Shown: positions 13,218-22,751, counted from the stretch's first letter. The stretch: DNA of 64,000 nucleotides from Nocardiopsis potens DSM 45234 (GCF_000341105.1 NZ_ANBB01000019.1:1-64000), one strand, 5' to 3'. Made by a program: numbers and translations. The notes: generated by a model not told the origin, from the sequence alone.

Positions 13218-14597
13218 TCAGGTGAGGCGGGTTCCGCCGATCACCCGGTCGACCAGATCCGGCCGCGGCCAGGGGGAGCGGACCTCCAGGTAGACCGTGG
13301 CGCCGCCCTGGTGCGGGCGGACCGCGGCGGCGCTGAACGACGAGCCGTCCGGGCAGCGGTCCCACTGCCACACCTCGCCGCCCCAGTACGCGTCGGAGTA
13401 GTCGCGCCGCTGCGGGGCGCCCGGGCACGGCCCGGAGTCGATGACCGCCTCCAGCCGGGGGGTGGAGTCGGACCGGTCGAGCAGGCCCGCGAAGACGCCG
13501 GCCGAGGGGGCCGAGCGGCTCTTCCACCGGGCGGTGTCGGTGGCCGCCAGCAGCCCCGGCTCGTGCCCGCCGACCAGGCCCAGCTCGCGCGGGGACCAGC
13601 CGTTGGCCTGCAGCTGGGAGGCCCAGACCAGGGGCACCGGCACGCTCACCGAACCGGTGGCGTCCTGCACCTCGGTGAAGGCCAGGTCCGGCCGGCCCGC
13701 CGAGGCCTGGGCGCACCCGGCCAGCAGCGCGGCGGCGAGCACCCCGGCGGCCGAGCGGAGCAGCGGGCCGCGGTACCGCAGCGTCCACGGCACCCGGGTG
13801 CGCAGGTGCGGGTCCATCCGGATGGCGCGCACCCGGTCGGTGAACTCCTTGGCGCCCGGCGGCCGCGCGGCCCGGTCCTCGGACAGCGCCGACATGATCA
13901 GGTCGTTCAGCGCGCGCGGCAGGCCCGGGCGGAGCCGGCGCGGCGGGACCCGCACCGGGGCGGTCGGCGGCCGCCGGCCGGTGACCAGCTCGTAGGCGAC
14001 CGCGCCGAGCGCGTACACGTCGGCCCGCACGTCGATGTCGCCGCCGGAGGAGCCCTGCTCCGGCGACATGTAGCCGGGGGTGCCCGCGGCAGCGGTGAAC
14101 CCCGAGGCGTGGTCGATGCTCTTGGCGAACCCCAGGTCGGCGACGAGCACCTTCTGCCCGACCGGGGAGGACTGCAGCAGCACGTTGGACGGCTTGATGT
14201 CGCGGTGGATGATGCCGTGCCGGTGCAGCGCGGTCACGCCCTGGCCGATCTCGGTCAGCAGCCGCAGCGCCTGGTCCAGCGGGAGCGGTCCGCGGGCCAC
14301 CAGGTCGGCGACGCTGCCCTGGTCGGCGTAGGTCATCACCATGAACGGGCGCTCGTCGGGGAGGACGTCCAGATCGTGCACCCGGACCAGCCACGCGGAG
14401 TCGGCGTGCCGCAGGATCCTGGCCTCCTCCAGGAAGCGCTGCTGCACGTCCAGCTGGTGCGCCCAGTTCTCGGCGAGCACCTTCACCGCGACCGGGGTGT
14501 CCAGCAGGTCGTCGTGGGCGAGCCAGACGGTTGCGAACGATCCGGAGCCGAGTCGGCGGATGACCCTGTACCGCCCGAAGCTGTCCGGTTGTGCCAC
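13218..14597 (-). CDS. Membrane Ser/Thr protein kinase (PASTA-less)
   Basis: A 459-residue Hanks-type kinase. The kinase domain spans roughly residues 8-265: glycine loop LGSGSFATVW, catalytic Lys in VAVKVLAEN, HRDIKPSN catalytic loop, DLGFAKS (DFG replaced by DLG), and TPGYMSPEQ. A single membrane segment near residue 290 (AAGVLAAALLAGC) leads to an external domain of about 160 residues with PVPLVW and two Cys. Start is GTG 14597, with AAGGGAG 6 nt upstream. It diverges from an ECF sigma-factor gene with 187 bp between, so a kinase-sigma signalling link is possible but not shown. Confidence 0.88.
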   Translation of the reverse strand: MAQPDSFGRYRVIRRLGSGSFATVWLAHDDLLDTPVAVKVLAENWAHQLDVQQRFLEEARILRHADSAWLVRVHDLDVLPDERPFMVMTYADQGSVADLVARGPLPLDQALRLLTEIGQGVTALHRHGIIHRDIKPSNVLLQSSPVGQKVLVADLGFAKSIDHASGFTAAAGTPGYMSPEQGSSGGDIDVRADVYALGAVAYELVTGRRPPTAPVRVPPRRLRPGLPRALNDLIMSALSEDRAARPPGAKEFTDRVRAIRMDPHLRTRVPWTLRYRGPLLRSAAGVLAAALLAGCAQASAGRPDLAFTEVQDATGSVSVPVPLVWASQLQANGWSPRELGLVGGHEPGLLAATDTARWKSRSAPSAGVFAGLLDRSDSTPRLEAVIDSGPCPGAPQRRDYSDAYWGGEVWQWDRCPDGSSFSAAAVRPHQGGATVYLEVRSPWPRPDLVDRVIGGTRLT

Positions 14598-14784
14598 AGC
14601 TACTCCCTTACCGGTGCGCCTGGAGGCAAACGTGATCCGCCGGTCCGGCTTCGGCGGGAGCCGGAGCGGGCACCTAAGCGTCAGACTCGGATGTGAACCT
14701 CGTAGTGGGGGGTGCGCGTGTAAGAGCAGGAGAGTCCGGCGGGTACTCCAGACCGCCTCTCTCGACAGCAAGGAGCTATCAGCC

Positions 14785-15378
14785 GTGCCGAACACCGACA
14801 AGGGGCCCGCGCCCAAGCGCAGCGCCGCGAAGGTCGACGACGCCCTGGAAGAACTCGCCCGACGCGCCCGGGACGGCGACGAGGCCGCCCTGGACGAGCT
14901 GCTCCGGCGCATCCAGCCGGAGGTGCTGCGCAGGTGCGCCCGGTTCCTGCCCTACCGGCAGGACGCCGAGGAGGCGTGCCAGGACGCGCTGCTCCGGGTG
15001 GCCCGCAACATCCATGGCTTCAAGGGCCAGTCGCTCTTCACCACCTGGCTGTACACGGTGGTGTCCAACTCCGCCCGGCAGACCTACCGCTCGATGAAGC
15101 GCCGCTCCAACGAGATGCCGACCGAGGCCGAGCGCATCCCGCACCAGCGCGACCCGCGGACCACCAGCGTCATCGCGGGCTCCAGGATCGACCTGCTGGA
15201 GGCGCTGGACCGGCTGGAGCGCGAGCGCCCCAACCTGGTCGCCCCGCTGGTCCTGCGCGACCTGTGCCAGATGGACTACAACGAGATCGCCGAAGAGCTC
15301 GACATCGCCCTGGGCACCGTCAAATCCCGCATCCACGAGGGACGCAAGCACGTTCGGAAGGCGCTCGCCGTATCGTGA
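14785..15378 (+). CDS. ECF-type RNA polymerase sigma factor
   Basis: A 197-residue sigma-70 family factor. Region 2 is visible at residues 36-105 (VLRRCARFLPYRQDAEEACQDALLRVARNI, FKGQSLFTTWLYTVVSNSARQTYR). Region 4 is at about 145-192 (LRDLCQMDYNEIAEELDIALGTVKSRIHEGRKHVRKAL). No anti-sigma gene follows, so control may come from the divergent kinase or elsewhere. Start is GTG 14785 with AAGGAG about 9 nt upstream. The next gene is a prenyl transferase 237 bp downstream in the same direction. Confidence 0.9.
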   Translation: MPNTDKGPAPKRSAAKVDDALEELARRARDGDEAALDELLRRIQPEVLRRCARFLPYRQDAEEACQDALLRVARNIHGFKGQSLFTTWLYTVVSNSARQTYRSMKRRSNEMPTEAERIPHQRDPRTTSVIAGSRIDLLEALDRLERERPNLVAPLVLRDLCQMDYNEIAEELDIALGTVKSRIHEGRKHVRKALAVS

Positions 15379-15615
15379 GCCCCCGATCCGATCTAACCTT
15401 GGAGTGACGACCCCTTCCCGTGCCGGCCTGAGCCGCGACGGGCGCGCCGGCCGCGGGGAGGGCGTGCGGCGCACGGGGACGGGGACCGGACACCGGCCGC
15501 GCCCGGCCCGCCGGACCGCGCCGCGGCCCGGTGCCGGGCGGGCGGCCCTCCGGCCCGCCGGGACGCGCCGCACGGCCGGTCCTCTTCCCTCCACCGCGGC
15601 GAAAGGTTGCGTCCC

Positions 15616-16377
15616 ATGGGGCTCCGTGATCCCCTCTACTGGCTGTACGAGCGTCGACTGGAGCGCAAGCTCGGCGACGCGGACACCCCCCGGCACGTCG
15701 GGGTGATCCTGGACGGCAACCGCAGGTGGGCCAGGATCAGCGGGCTCGGCGACATCAACCGCGGGCACGAGGCCGGCGCGGACAAGATCTTCGAACTGCT
15801 CGGCTGGTGCAGCGAGCGCGGTGTGCAGGTGGTCACACTCTGGCTGCTCTCCACCGACAACCTCGGCCGCCCGCCGAAGGAGCTGGAGCCGCTGCTGCGG
15901 ATCATCGAGAACACCGTGATCCGCCTGCGTGACGAGGGCTGGAACGTCAACCCGATGGGCGCACTGGACCTGCTGCCCGATTCCACCGCACGGGTGATGA
16001 AAGAGGCGGGCGCGGCCACATCCGGCGAACCGGGCCTGATTGTGAACGTGGCGGTCGGGTATGGGGGGAGGCGTGAGATCGCTGATGCGGTGCGCTCCCT
16101 CCTCGCCGAGGAGGCCGCCAAGGGCACCACGATCGAGGAGCTCGCCGAGCGCCTCGACCTGGAGCACATCGCAGAGCACCTCTACACCCGCGGCCAGCCC
16201 GACCCGGACCTCCTCATCCGGACCTCGGGAGAGCAGCGCCTCTCCGGCTTCCTGCTCTGGCAGAGCGCGCATTCGGAGTTCTACTTCTGCGAGGTCTTCT
16301 GGCCTGCCTTCCGCCGAGTGGACTTCCTCCGCGCGCTCCGCGCCTTCGGCGCGCGCAACCGGCGCTTCGGCTCCTGA
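15616..16377 (+). CDS. Isoprenyl diphosphate synthase, cis-prenyltransferase (short-chain, Rv1086-like)
   Basis: A 253-residue cis-prenyltransferase of the UppS superfamily. VILDGNRRWAR holds the catalytic Asp; LWLLSTDNL, VAVGYGGRREI and LIRTSGEQRLSGFLLWQ are family blocks. The DGNRRWA form and the PLYWLYERRL N terminus match the actinobacterial Z,E-farnesyl diphosphate synthase clade (Mycobacterium Rv1086) better than decaprenyl or undecaprenyl synthases; chain length is inferred. Its product would feed lipid-carrier synthesis for the cell wall. ATG 15616 follows GAAAGG with 8 nt spacing; an in-frame TTG at 15607 is less likely. Confidence 0.88.
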   Translation: MGLRDPLYWLYERRLERKLGDADTPRHVGVILDGNRRWARISGLGDINRGHEAGADKIFELLGWCSERGVQVVTLWLLSTDNLGRPPKELEPLLRIIENTVIRLRDEGWNVNPMGALDLLPDSTARVMKEAGAATSGEPGLIVNVAVGYGGRREIADAVRSLLAEEAAKGTTIEELAERLDLEHIAEHLYTRGQPDPDLLIRTSGEQRLSGFLLWQSAHSEFYFCEVFWPAFRRVDFLRALRAFGARNRRFGS

Positions 16378-16722
16378 GCACGTCCCCTCTCGACCGTCGC
16401 CCGCCACCGTCCTCAGCGGTGGCCCTTCGGGCCCGGTCCCGCCCGTCGCCCACCACCGCCCTCAACGGAGGAGAAGCCGCTTAACCGGGCGTTCACATGC
16501 CGTGCCAACGGAGGGTCTTGCTCTTTGCAAGGAGCCGGGTACCGTCGGAACCAGCGGGCGGTGCACATCCGCCCGCTTCGGGAGGCCCCTGCTGTCCGAG
16601 GTGCTGTTCCACCGCGGAACCCAAGCCGAGGAGGGCCGGACCCGGCCCTGCGCAGGGGTCGGCCCCGGTCCCAGGTATCCCGTGACACTAGGGCGCCCTC
16701 GCGGCGCCCAGGGGGAGAACGA
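16378..16722. other. Intergenic region upstream of phoH
   Basis: A 345-bp leader region. A small hairpin (GGGCGCC/GGCGCCC, about 16691-16709) sits just before the phoH ribosome site. In mycobacteria phoH2 is preceded by a small antitoxin gene (phoAT); I see no convincing equivalent here, only weak GC-driven frames. Confidence 0.35.
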
Positions 16723-18108
16723 GTGGCTAGTTCCTCGACCCACCGCCGCGGCCTCCACACCCCCGTCGCCCCGCACGCAGCAGCGGGCGCGGACGGGCAG
16801 CGGCGAACCTATGTGCTCGACACCAGCGTCCTGCTGGCCGACCCGGTCGCCATCACCCGGTTCGCAGAGCACGAAGTGGTACTGCCGATCGTGGTGATCA
16901 CCGAGCTGGAGAGCAAGCGTCACCACCCCGAACTGGGCTACTTCGCCCGGGAAGCCCTCCGCCGCCTGGACGACCTCCGCGTCGCCCACGGCAGCCTGGA
17001 CACCGACGTCCCGGTCAACGAGGACGGCGGCACCCTGAGGGTGGAGCTCAACCACAGCGACCCGGCGGTCCTGCCGGTCGGGTTCCGGCTCGGCGACAAC
17101 GACACCCGCATCCTCACCGTCGCCCGCAACCTCCAGGAGGAGGCCTCGGCCGACGCGGAGGAGGGCGCCCCCGCCCACGACGTCGTCCTGGTCAGCAAGG
17201 ACCTGCCGATGCGGATCAAGGCCTCCTCGATCGGCCTGGAGGCCGACGAGTACCGGGCCGAGCTCGCCATCGAGCACGGCTGGACCGGAACGGCCGAGCT
17301 GGAGGTCCCCGCGCACGAGGTCGCCGGCCTCTTCGAGACCGGGACGGGCGATGTCGAGGCCGCCCGCGGCCTGCCCTGCCACACCGGGCTGGTGCTGGTC
17401 TCCGAGCGCGGCAAGGCACTGGGCCGGGTGCTCCCGGACAAGTCGGTGAAGGTGGTCAAGGGCGACCGGGACGTGTTCGGCCTGCACGGCCGGAGCGCCG
17501 AGCAGCGCATCGCGCTCGACCTGCTCACCGACCCCGAGGTGGGCATCGTCTCGCTCGGCGGCCGGGCCGGCACCGGCAAGTCGGCGCTGGCGCTCTGCGC
17601 CGGGCTGGAGGCCGTGCTGGAGCGCCGCCAGCACCGCAAGGTGATGGTGTTCCGCCCGGTCTACCCGGTCGGCGGGCAGGAACTGGGCTACCTGCCCGGG
17701 ACCGAGAACGACAAGATGAGCCCGTGGTCGCAGGCGGTGCACGACACCCTGTCCGCGGTCACCAGCCAGGACGTCATCGACGAGGTGGTGGACCGCGGCA
17801 TGCTGGAGGTGCTGCCGCTCACCCACATCCGCGGGCGCTCGCTGCACGACGCGTTCGTCATCGTGGACGAGGCGCAGTCCCTGGAGCGCGGGGTGCTGCT
17901 CACCGTGCTCTCCCGCCTCGGCGAGAACTCCAGGGTGGTGCTCACCCACGACATCGCCCAGCGCGACAACCTGCGCGTGGGCCGGTACGACGGCGTGGTC
18001 GCGGTGATCGAGAAGCTCAAGGGCCACCCGCTCTTCGCGCACATCACGCTGAGCCGTTCGGAGCGCTCGCCGATCGCGGCCCTGGTCACCGAGATGCTGG
18101 AGGGCTGA
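16723..18108 (+). CDS. PhoH-family ATPase with N-terminal PIN domain (PhoH2 type)
   Basis: A 461-residue fusion. The PIN RNase domain covers about residues 28-175: [37 protein letters not shown] and LVSKDLPMR give the clustered acidic residues. A linker follows, then the PhoH ATPase at about 265-460 with Walker [13 protein letters not shown] and Walker [12 protein letters not shown]. PhoH2 of mycobacteria is a sequence-specific RNA-unwinding RNase. GTG 16723 has GGGGGAG 5 nt upstream; upstream in-frame sequence is not family-like. It stands alone, followed by a strong terminator hairpin. Confidence 0.9.
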   Translation: MASSSTHRRGLHTPVAPHAAAGADGQRRTYVLDTSVLLADPVAITRFAEHEVVLPIVVITELESKRHHPELGYFAREALRRLDDLRVAHGSLDTDVPVNEDGGTLRVELNHSDPAVLPVGFRLGDNDTRILTVARNLQEEASADAEEGAPAHDVVLVSKDLPMRIKASSIGLEADEYRAELAIEHGWTGTAELEVPAHEVAGLFETGTGDVEAARGLPCHTGLVLVSERGKALGRVLPDKSVKVVKGDRDVFGLHGRSAEQRIALDLLTDPEVGIVSLGGRAGTGKSALALCAGLEAVLERRQHRKVMVFRPVYPVGGQELGYLPGTENDKMSPWSQAVHDTLSAVTSQDVIDEVVDRGMLEVLPLTHIRGRSLHDAFVIVDEAQSLERGVLLTVLSRLGENSRVVLTHDIAQRDNLRVGRYDGVVAVIEKLKGHPLFAHITLSRSERSPIAALVTEMLEG

Positions 18109-18150
18109 CCCGGCCCCGGGCCGCCCGCCCGGGCGGTCCGGGACGAGCAG

Positions 18151-18177
18151 GAGCCCCGGGGCGCCGCCCCGGGGCTC
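18151..18177. terminator. Hairpin terminator after phoH
   Basis: Perfect 12-bp arms (18151-18162, 18166-18177) with a 3-nt loop lie 43 bp after the phoH stop. Confidence 0.6.
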
Positions 18178-18334
18178 GCCTCTTCCCCGCCCCGTTCCGC
18201 TCTTCCGCCCCCCTTCCGCGGCGCCGCCCCTCCCTTCTTCTCCCGCGCTTCGGCGTGTGTTCCGGCGCCATTCGGAACCGGCAGGTAGAACCCCCCTGAC
18301 CCCGCCTGTCCCCGACGACGAGGAGCCGACCCCG

Positions 18335-19930
18335 ATGGAGCACGAATCCCCCGCGTCCCCCGAACCCCCGCGCGCCCCCTCCGCCCCGGAGCCCTCCGTG
18401 CGCCCGTCCGGCCCGTCCCGGCGCACCCTGCTCGGCCTGGGCGCCGCAGGGGCCGGGGCGGCCCTGTTCGGCGGGGCGGCGCCGGCCTACGCCCAGGGCC
18501 GGAACCGGCCCCGGCTCACGCACGGCATCCAGCTGGGCGACCCGCGCGCGGACGGCGCCGTGGTGTGGGCCCGCGCCGACCGGCCGGCCCGGATGGTGGT
18601 GGAGGTCGCCGAGCGCCCGGACTTCTCCGACGCCCGCCGGGTGCGCGGCCCGATGCTCACCCCGTCCACCGACGGCACCGGGAAGGTCCGGGTCACCGGG
18701 GTCGACCCGGGCAAGGAGGTGCACGTCCGGGTGTACGCCGAGTCCGGCAAGTACACCAGCGAGCCGGTGCGGGGCTCCTTCCGCACCCCGGGCGGCGCGG
18801 ACCGTCCGGTCCGGTTCCTGTGGTCGGGCGACGTCGCCGGCCAGGGCTGGGGCATCAACCCCGACTTCGGCGGGATGGCCGCCTTCGCCGCCATGGCCGA
18901 CCGGGACCCGGACTTCTTCCTGCACAGCGGGGACGTGGTCTACGCCGACGGGCCGCTGGAGGAGCGCGTCGAGCTGCCCGACGGCCGGGTCTGGCGGAAT
19001 CTGGTCACCGAGGAGAAGTCCAAGGTCGCCGAGACCCTCAAGGAGTTCCGCGGCCAGTACGCCTACAACCTGATGGACGACAACGTGCGGGCGTTCGCCG
19101 CCCGGGTCCCGCACATCGTCCAGTGGGACGACCACGAGGTCACCAACAACTGGTACCCCGGGGAGGTCCTCGACGACGACCGGTACACCGAGAAGTCCGT
19201 CGACGTGCTGGCCCGGCGGGCCCACCGGGCGTTCCACGAGTGGCAGCCGGTCCTCCCCCGGGAGGCCGTCGACGGGCGGATGTACCGCCGCCTGTCCTAC
19301 GGCCCGCACCTGGACGTGTTCGTCATCGACATGCGCCTGTACCGGGACGCCAACTCGGCCGGGGACGCCGCCTACGAGCGCATCCTCGGCGAGAAGCAGG
19401 CGGAGTGGCTGGTGCGCTCGGTCGCGGAGTCCTCGGCGACGTGGAAGGTGATCGCCTCGGACATGCCGCTGGGCGTGGTGGTGCCGGACGGGGACCGGAT
19501 CGAGGCGGTCGCCAACGGGCGCCCCGGCGAGCCGCTCGCCCGCGAGGCGGAGATCGACGGCGTCCTCGCCGGGCTGCACCGCCGCGGCGTGCGCGACGTG
19601 GTCTGGCTGACCGCGGACGTGCACTACACCGCCGCGCACCACTACTCCCCGGACCGGGCCTCCTCCTCGGAGTTCACCCCGTTCTGGGAGTTCGTCACCG
19701 GGCCGCTGCACGCCGGCGCCTTCGGCCCCAACGACCTGGACCCGACCTTCGGCCCGGAGGAGGTGTTCGTGAACGCGCCGCCGCGCGCGAACACCTCGCC
19801 GATGGAGGGCCACCAGCACTTCGGCGAGGTCGAGATCGACCCGCGGACCAAGGAGTTCCGGGTGCACCTGCGGGACGGGAGCGGCGATTCGCTCTGGTCG
19901 AAGGCGCTGTCCCCGGAGGGGCGCGGCTGA
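18335..19930 (+). CDS. phoD: Alkaline phosphatase D (PhoD family), Tat-exported
   Basis: A 531-residue phosphodiesterase/phosphomonoesterase. The N terminus carries a twin-arginine signal (SRRTLLGLG near residue 28, hydrophobic stretch, AYA cleavage). The PhoD metallophosphatase core shows LWSGDVAGQGWG, FFLHSGDVVYADG, VQWDDHEVTNNW and LTADVHYTAAHHY, which supply the Ca/Fe ligands. It is exported folded and releases phosphate from diesters such as teichoic acids or phospholipids. ATG 18335 follows GAGGAG with about 11 nt spacing. The gene is single, with its own terminator; no Pho box was identified with confidence. Confidence 0.9.
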   Translation: MEHESPASPEPPRAPSAPEPSVRPSGPSRRTLLGLGAAGAGAALFGGAAPAYAQGRNRPRLTHGIQLGDPRADGAVVWARADRPARMVVEVAERPDFSDARRVRGPMLTPSTDGTGKVRVTGVDPGKEVHVRVYAESGKYTSEPVRGSFRTPGGADRPVRFLWSGDVAGQGWGINPDFGGMAAFAAMADRDPDFFLHSGDVVYADGPLEERVELPDGRVWRNLVTEEKSKVAETLKEFRGQYAYNLMDDNVRAFAARVPHIVQWDDHEVTNNWYPGEVLDDDRYTEKSVDVLARRAHRAFHEWQPVLPREAVDGRMYRRLSYGPHLDVFVIDMRLYRDANSAGDAAYERILGEKQAEWLVRSVAESSATWKVIASDMPLGVVVPDGDRIEAVANGRPGEPLAREAEIDGVLAGLHRRGVRDVVWLTADVHYTAAHHYSPDRASSSEFTPFWEFVTGPLHAGAFGPNDLDPTFGPEEVFVNAPPRANTSPMEGHQHFGEVEIDPRTKEFRVHLRDGSGDSLWSKALSPEGRG

Positions 19931-19937
19931 GCCCCGG

Positions 19938-19963
19938 GCGGGCCGGCCCCGGCGCCGGCCCGC
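19938..19963. terminator. Hairpin terminator after phoD
   Basis: Perfect 10-bp GC arms (19938-19947, 19954-19963) begin 8 bp after the stop codon. Confidence 0.55.
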
Positions 19964-20168
19964 CGGGTAAAGCCCGGGTCAGGGCGAGGTGTGATACAGG
20001 TCACCCTCGTAGAGGTGATGGGGCCGCAAAGTATGCGGCAAGGTAGGTCCGGAACCGTCATTAAGGAGCCCCCGGGCGTGCCCCGATAGCCGGACCGAAT
20101 CGATACCCCACCCCCCGTCGAGGTCCGTGTCCGCCCGAGTGGCGCGCGCTCCCAACGGAAGGCCAGCC

Positions 20169-20783
20169 TTGCTGTTCAACCGCATATCACCGCGCCTCGC
20201 GGCCGGCATCGGCGCCGCGGGCCTCACCGCCACCGCGCTCTTCGCCGCCACCGCCTACTTCGGCGGGGGCGACCCGGGCAAGGCCGCCGGCGCCGCCATG
20301 CAGGTGCCGCAGGCCGCCTCCGACGAGGACTTCTTCGCCGACGTGCAGGACGTCTCCGACGACCAGCGCGCCTCGCAGCGCGAGGAGACCCAGGAGCGCG
20401 TCGACGCCGCCGGTGGCGGCGCCTCCGCCTCCGGAACCACCAAGCCGGAGGAGAAGGAGCCCGAGCCCGAAGAGGAAGAGGAGGAGTCCTCCTCCGACTC
20501 GGGCTCCCCGGCCCCGGACTCCAGCGCCGACGCGAACTCGCTCAACTGGCCGGCGCTGGCCCAGTGCGAGTCCGGCGGCGACCCGACCGCGGTCAACTCC
20601 GCCGGCGGCTACTACGGCCTCTACCAGTTCTCCATGGCCACCTGGGAGTCGGTGGGCGGCAGCGGCTCCCCGGCCGAGGCCCCGGCCGATGAGCAGACCT
20701 CCCGGGCCAAGGCCCTCTACGACGCGGTCGGCGGCAACTGGCAGAGCCAGTGGCCGGAGTGTGGCGTTCACCTCTTCGATTGA
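20169..20783 (+). CDS. Secreted Rpf-like transglycosylase (resuscitation-promoting-factor domain)
   Basis: A 204-residue exported cell-wall hydrolase. After a signal/anchor segment (residues 8-32) comes a linker DEDFFADVQDVSDDQRASQR, an acidic low-complexity stretch, and a C-terminal Rpf domain from about residue 125: LNWPALAQCESGGDP with the catalytic Glu, GGYYGLYQFSMATWESVGG, and paired Cys. Rpf domains cleave peptidoglycan and promote regrowth of dormant cells. I use a TTG start at 20169 with GGAAGG 8 nt upstream, because the paralogue downstream has the same LLxNRIS start in the same context; a GTG at 20127 adds 14 residues. A hairpin terminator follows. Confidence 0.85.
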   Translation: MLFNRISPRLAAGIGAAGLTATALFAATAYFGGGDPGKAAGAAMQVPQAASDEDFFADVQDVSDDQRASQREETQERVDAAGGGASASGTTKPEEKEPEPEEEEEESSSDSGSPAPDSSADANSLNWPALAQCESGGDPTAVNSAGGYYGLYQFSMATWESVGGSGSPAEAPADEQTSRAKALYDAVGGNWQSQWPECGVHLFD

Positions 20784-20827
20784 GAAACCGCAGGTCAAGA
20801 CGGGTGTCCTGAGGAGCCCGGAAGCCC

Positions 20828-20878
20828 CGCCCCTGCCCGGATCCGCTCCCTTCGGAGCGCGGTCTCCGGGCAGGGGCG
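20828..20878 (+). terminator. Hairpin terminator between the two wall-hydrolase genes
   Basis: 13-bp perfect arms (20828-20840 and 20866-20878) with a 25-nt loop that itself pairs, followed by CTTGTTGCTTTC. This separates the two paralogues into different transcripts. Confidence 0.65.
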
Positions 20879-21174
20879 CTTGTTGCTTTCAGGGGGTGGA
20901 CTTGCCCGGAATTGATGTTATTGTGCCGTGATGAAACGGAAGGTCATGATGACCTCCGTGCCGAGTAAGAGCCTCCGAGTGCTCGCACGGCCCGCACGGC
21001 CCGCGCCCCCCGGGCGCCCCCAGTAGGAAGAAGTTCCGTGCGGACCCCTTGGTGAGGACGGCAGCGGACCCCCGCACCACAAGAAACCGTCTTCACCCGA
21101 ACACCGCCTGTGAGCCCGGGGCAGAGTCGATCGCGTGCGTTTTCCACGGCACGCGACTGGCGAAAGGGCAATTC
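20879..21174. other. Long upstream region of the second transglycosylase
   Basis: A 296-bp region with lower GC at its start (20890-20945) suggesting the promoter, then a probable 5' untranslated region of over 150 nt. Long structured leaders are common before actinobacterial Rpf-type genes (c-di-AMP riboswitches), but I could not match that consensus here. Confidence 0.3.
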
Positions 21175-21858
21175 TTGCTGACCAACCGGATTTCGCTGCG
21201 CGCTGCCGCGGCAGTCGGGTGCGCCACGGTCGTCGCCGGCACCGTCTTCGGTGTCTCCGCACTGGCCGACAGCGGCGTCGAGCCCGACAACGCGACGAAC
21301 GCGGCCATGCCGGCTGACCCCCCTAAGGCCGGTGAGGAGGACTTCTTCGCCGACGTGCAGGAGGTCTCCGACGACCAGCGCGCCTCGCAGCGCGAGGAGA
21401 CCCAGGAGCGCGTCGAGGCCGCGGACGGCGGCGCCTCTGCCTCCGGCACCACCAAGCCCGAGGAGAAGAAGGAGGAGAAGAAGGAAGAGGAGAAGTCCTC
21501 TGACGACTCTTCCTCCTCCGGCTCCGGCGGCGACTCCTCCTCGTCCGCCCCCAGCGGCGACCCCAAGTCCATCGCCAAGGCGATGCTGGGCGACTACGGC
21601 TGGGGCGAGGACCAGTTCAGCGGCTGCCTCGAGCCGCTCTGGGAGAAGGAGAGCAACTGGAACCCCCAGGCTCAGAACCCCAGCTCCGGCGCCTACGGCA
21701 TCCCGCAGTCCCTGCCGGGCTCCAAGATGGCCTCGGCCGGTTCTGACTGGCAGACCAACCCCGCCACCCAGATCGAGTGGGGCCTGGGCTACATCAAGGA
21801 CCGCTACGGCTCCCCGTGCGAGGCTTGGGCCCACTCCCAGGCCAACAACTGGTACTAA
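21175..21858 (+). CDS. Secreted lytic-transglycosylase-like protein, paralogue of the Rpf gene in its N-terminal half
   Basis: A 227-residue exported protein. Signal segment and linker repeat those of the preceding gene almost word for word (DFFADVQ-V-SDDQRASQR, then GGASASGTTKPEE), followed by a Lys/Glu then Ser-rich spacer. The C-terminal domain is different: a lysozyme-like fold with FSGCLEPLWEKESNWNPQAQNPSSGAYGIPQ, where the Glu is the likely catalytic acid, and a closing SPCEAWAHSQANNWY. This is the aggregation-promoting-factor / transglycosylase type. Start is TTG 21175 with GAAAGGG 6 nt upstream, the same unusual start as the paralogue. It ends before a strong terminator and composite repeat B. 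Confidence 0.82.
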   Translation: MLTNRISLRAAAAVGCATVVAGTVFGVSALADSGVEPDNATNAAMPADPPKAGEEDFFADVQEVSDDQRASQREETQERVEAADGGASASGTTKPEEKKEEKKEEEKSSDDSSSSGSGGDSSSSAPSGDPKSIAKAMLGDYGWGEDQFSGCLEPLWEKESNWNPQAQNPSSGAYGIPQSLPGSKMASAGSDWQTNPATQIEWGLGYIKDRYGSPCEAWAHSQANNWY

Positions 21859-21883
21859 GAGACCGCGAACGGCCTCTGCGCAC

Positions 21884-21913
21884 GGCCCCGCGACCGACCC
21901 CGGTCGCGGGGCC
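21884..21913. terminator. Hairpin terminator after the second transglycosylase
   Basis: Perfect 12-bp arms (21884-21895, 21902-21913) with a 6-nt loop, 26 bp after the stop. Confidence 0.65.
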
Positions 21914-22457
21914 GCCGTCGTTCCCGGCATCGCCCTCGGCGCCTCACGGAGTGCAGCTTCAAGCGGGCGGCGAGGGCAGGGAGGGGGAGCGGCCGGTCGG
22001 TCCGGCGCGGCGCCCCGCAGAGCGAAGGTCAAGACGGGCGGCGAAGGCGGAAGGGGGGACCGGCCGGTCGGTCCGGCGCGGCGTCTCGCGGAGCGGAGGT
22101 TCAAGCAGGCGGCGACGGCCAAGGAAGGGGCGAGGCGAAGGCCTCACCCAGGCGCGGCACCTCACGTGGCGAGGGTTCAAACCGGCGGCGAAGGCGGCAG
22201 TGGGCACCGGCCGGTCGGTCGGGCGCGGCGCGTCACGGGGTGAGGGTCCAAGCAGGCGGCGACGGCGAGGGTAGGGCCGGGGCCGGGCGTCTCAGCCGGG
22301 CGCGGTGCCTCACGGGGTGCAGGTTCAAGCAGGCGGCGAAGGCGGGAGAGGGGCGGGCGCCGCGTTCACCGGCCCGGCCCGGCGCGTGCCCCCGCCGGGG
22401 GGTGGCCTTATCCCCTATGCCTGGTTCGCGGCGGGGGTCGAGCGGAGGTGGGGGCGG

Positions 22458-22751
22458 CCTGCGCGCCGCGAGAGCACCCCGATTACATCTACCAGCGAGT
22501 AGTAAGCCCCCAAGCCCCCACCACCCCCTCACCGATCACCCAGAGTGGCCAAGGCAGGCCCTCCAAGAAGAACAAAAGCGACATCTCGCCCCACCTCTAC
22601 CCTGCTCGGGTTCCGGCCCCCTGCTCTGCGGCCTTCCGGGCGGCTCGAACCCCGATCACCGGCCCGATCGGCCTCGTTCGGGCGCTCAGAGGCCCGATCC
22701 GGGCCGGGATGCGCGCCCGGGAATCACCGGGGTGCTCTCGCGGTGCGCAGG
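22458..22751. other. Core segment of composite repeat B
   Basis: 24-bp inverted repeats (22458-22481 and 22728-22751) match at 23 of 24 positions and enclose 246 nt. The sequence is the reverse complement of cores A and C with more divergence in the middle. The conserved GTG frame starts at 22448 on the plus strand here. Confidence 0.6.

Noticed and set aside
16497-16685. Small antitoxin gene (phoAT-like) before phoH
   Set aside because: The only frame is Pro/Arg/Ser-rich without a ribosome site or similarity.
20930-21174. c-di-AMP (ydaO) riboswitch upstream of the transglycosylase genes
   Set aside because: Expected by analogy with actinobacterial rpf genes, but I could not find the consensus segments by eye. 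A covariance-model search (Rfam ydaO-yuaA) would decide.
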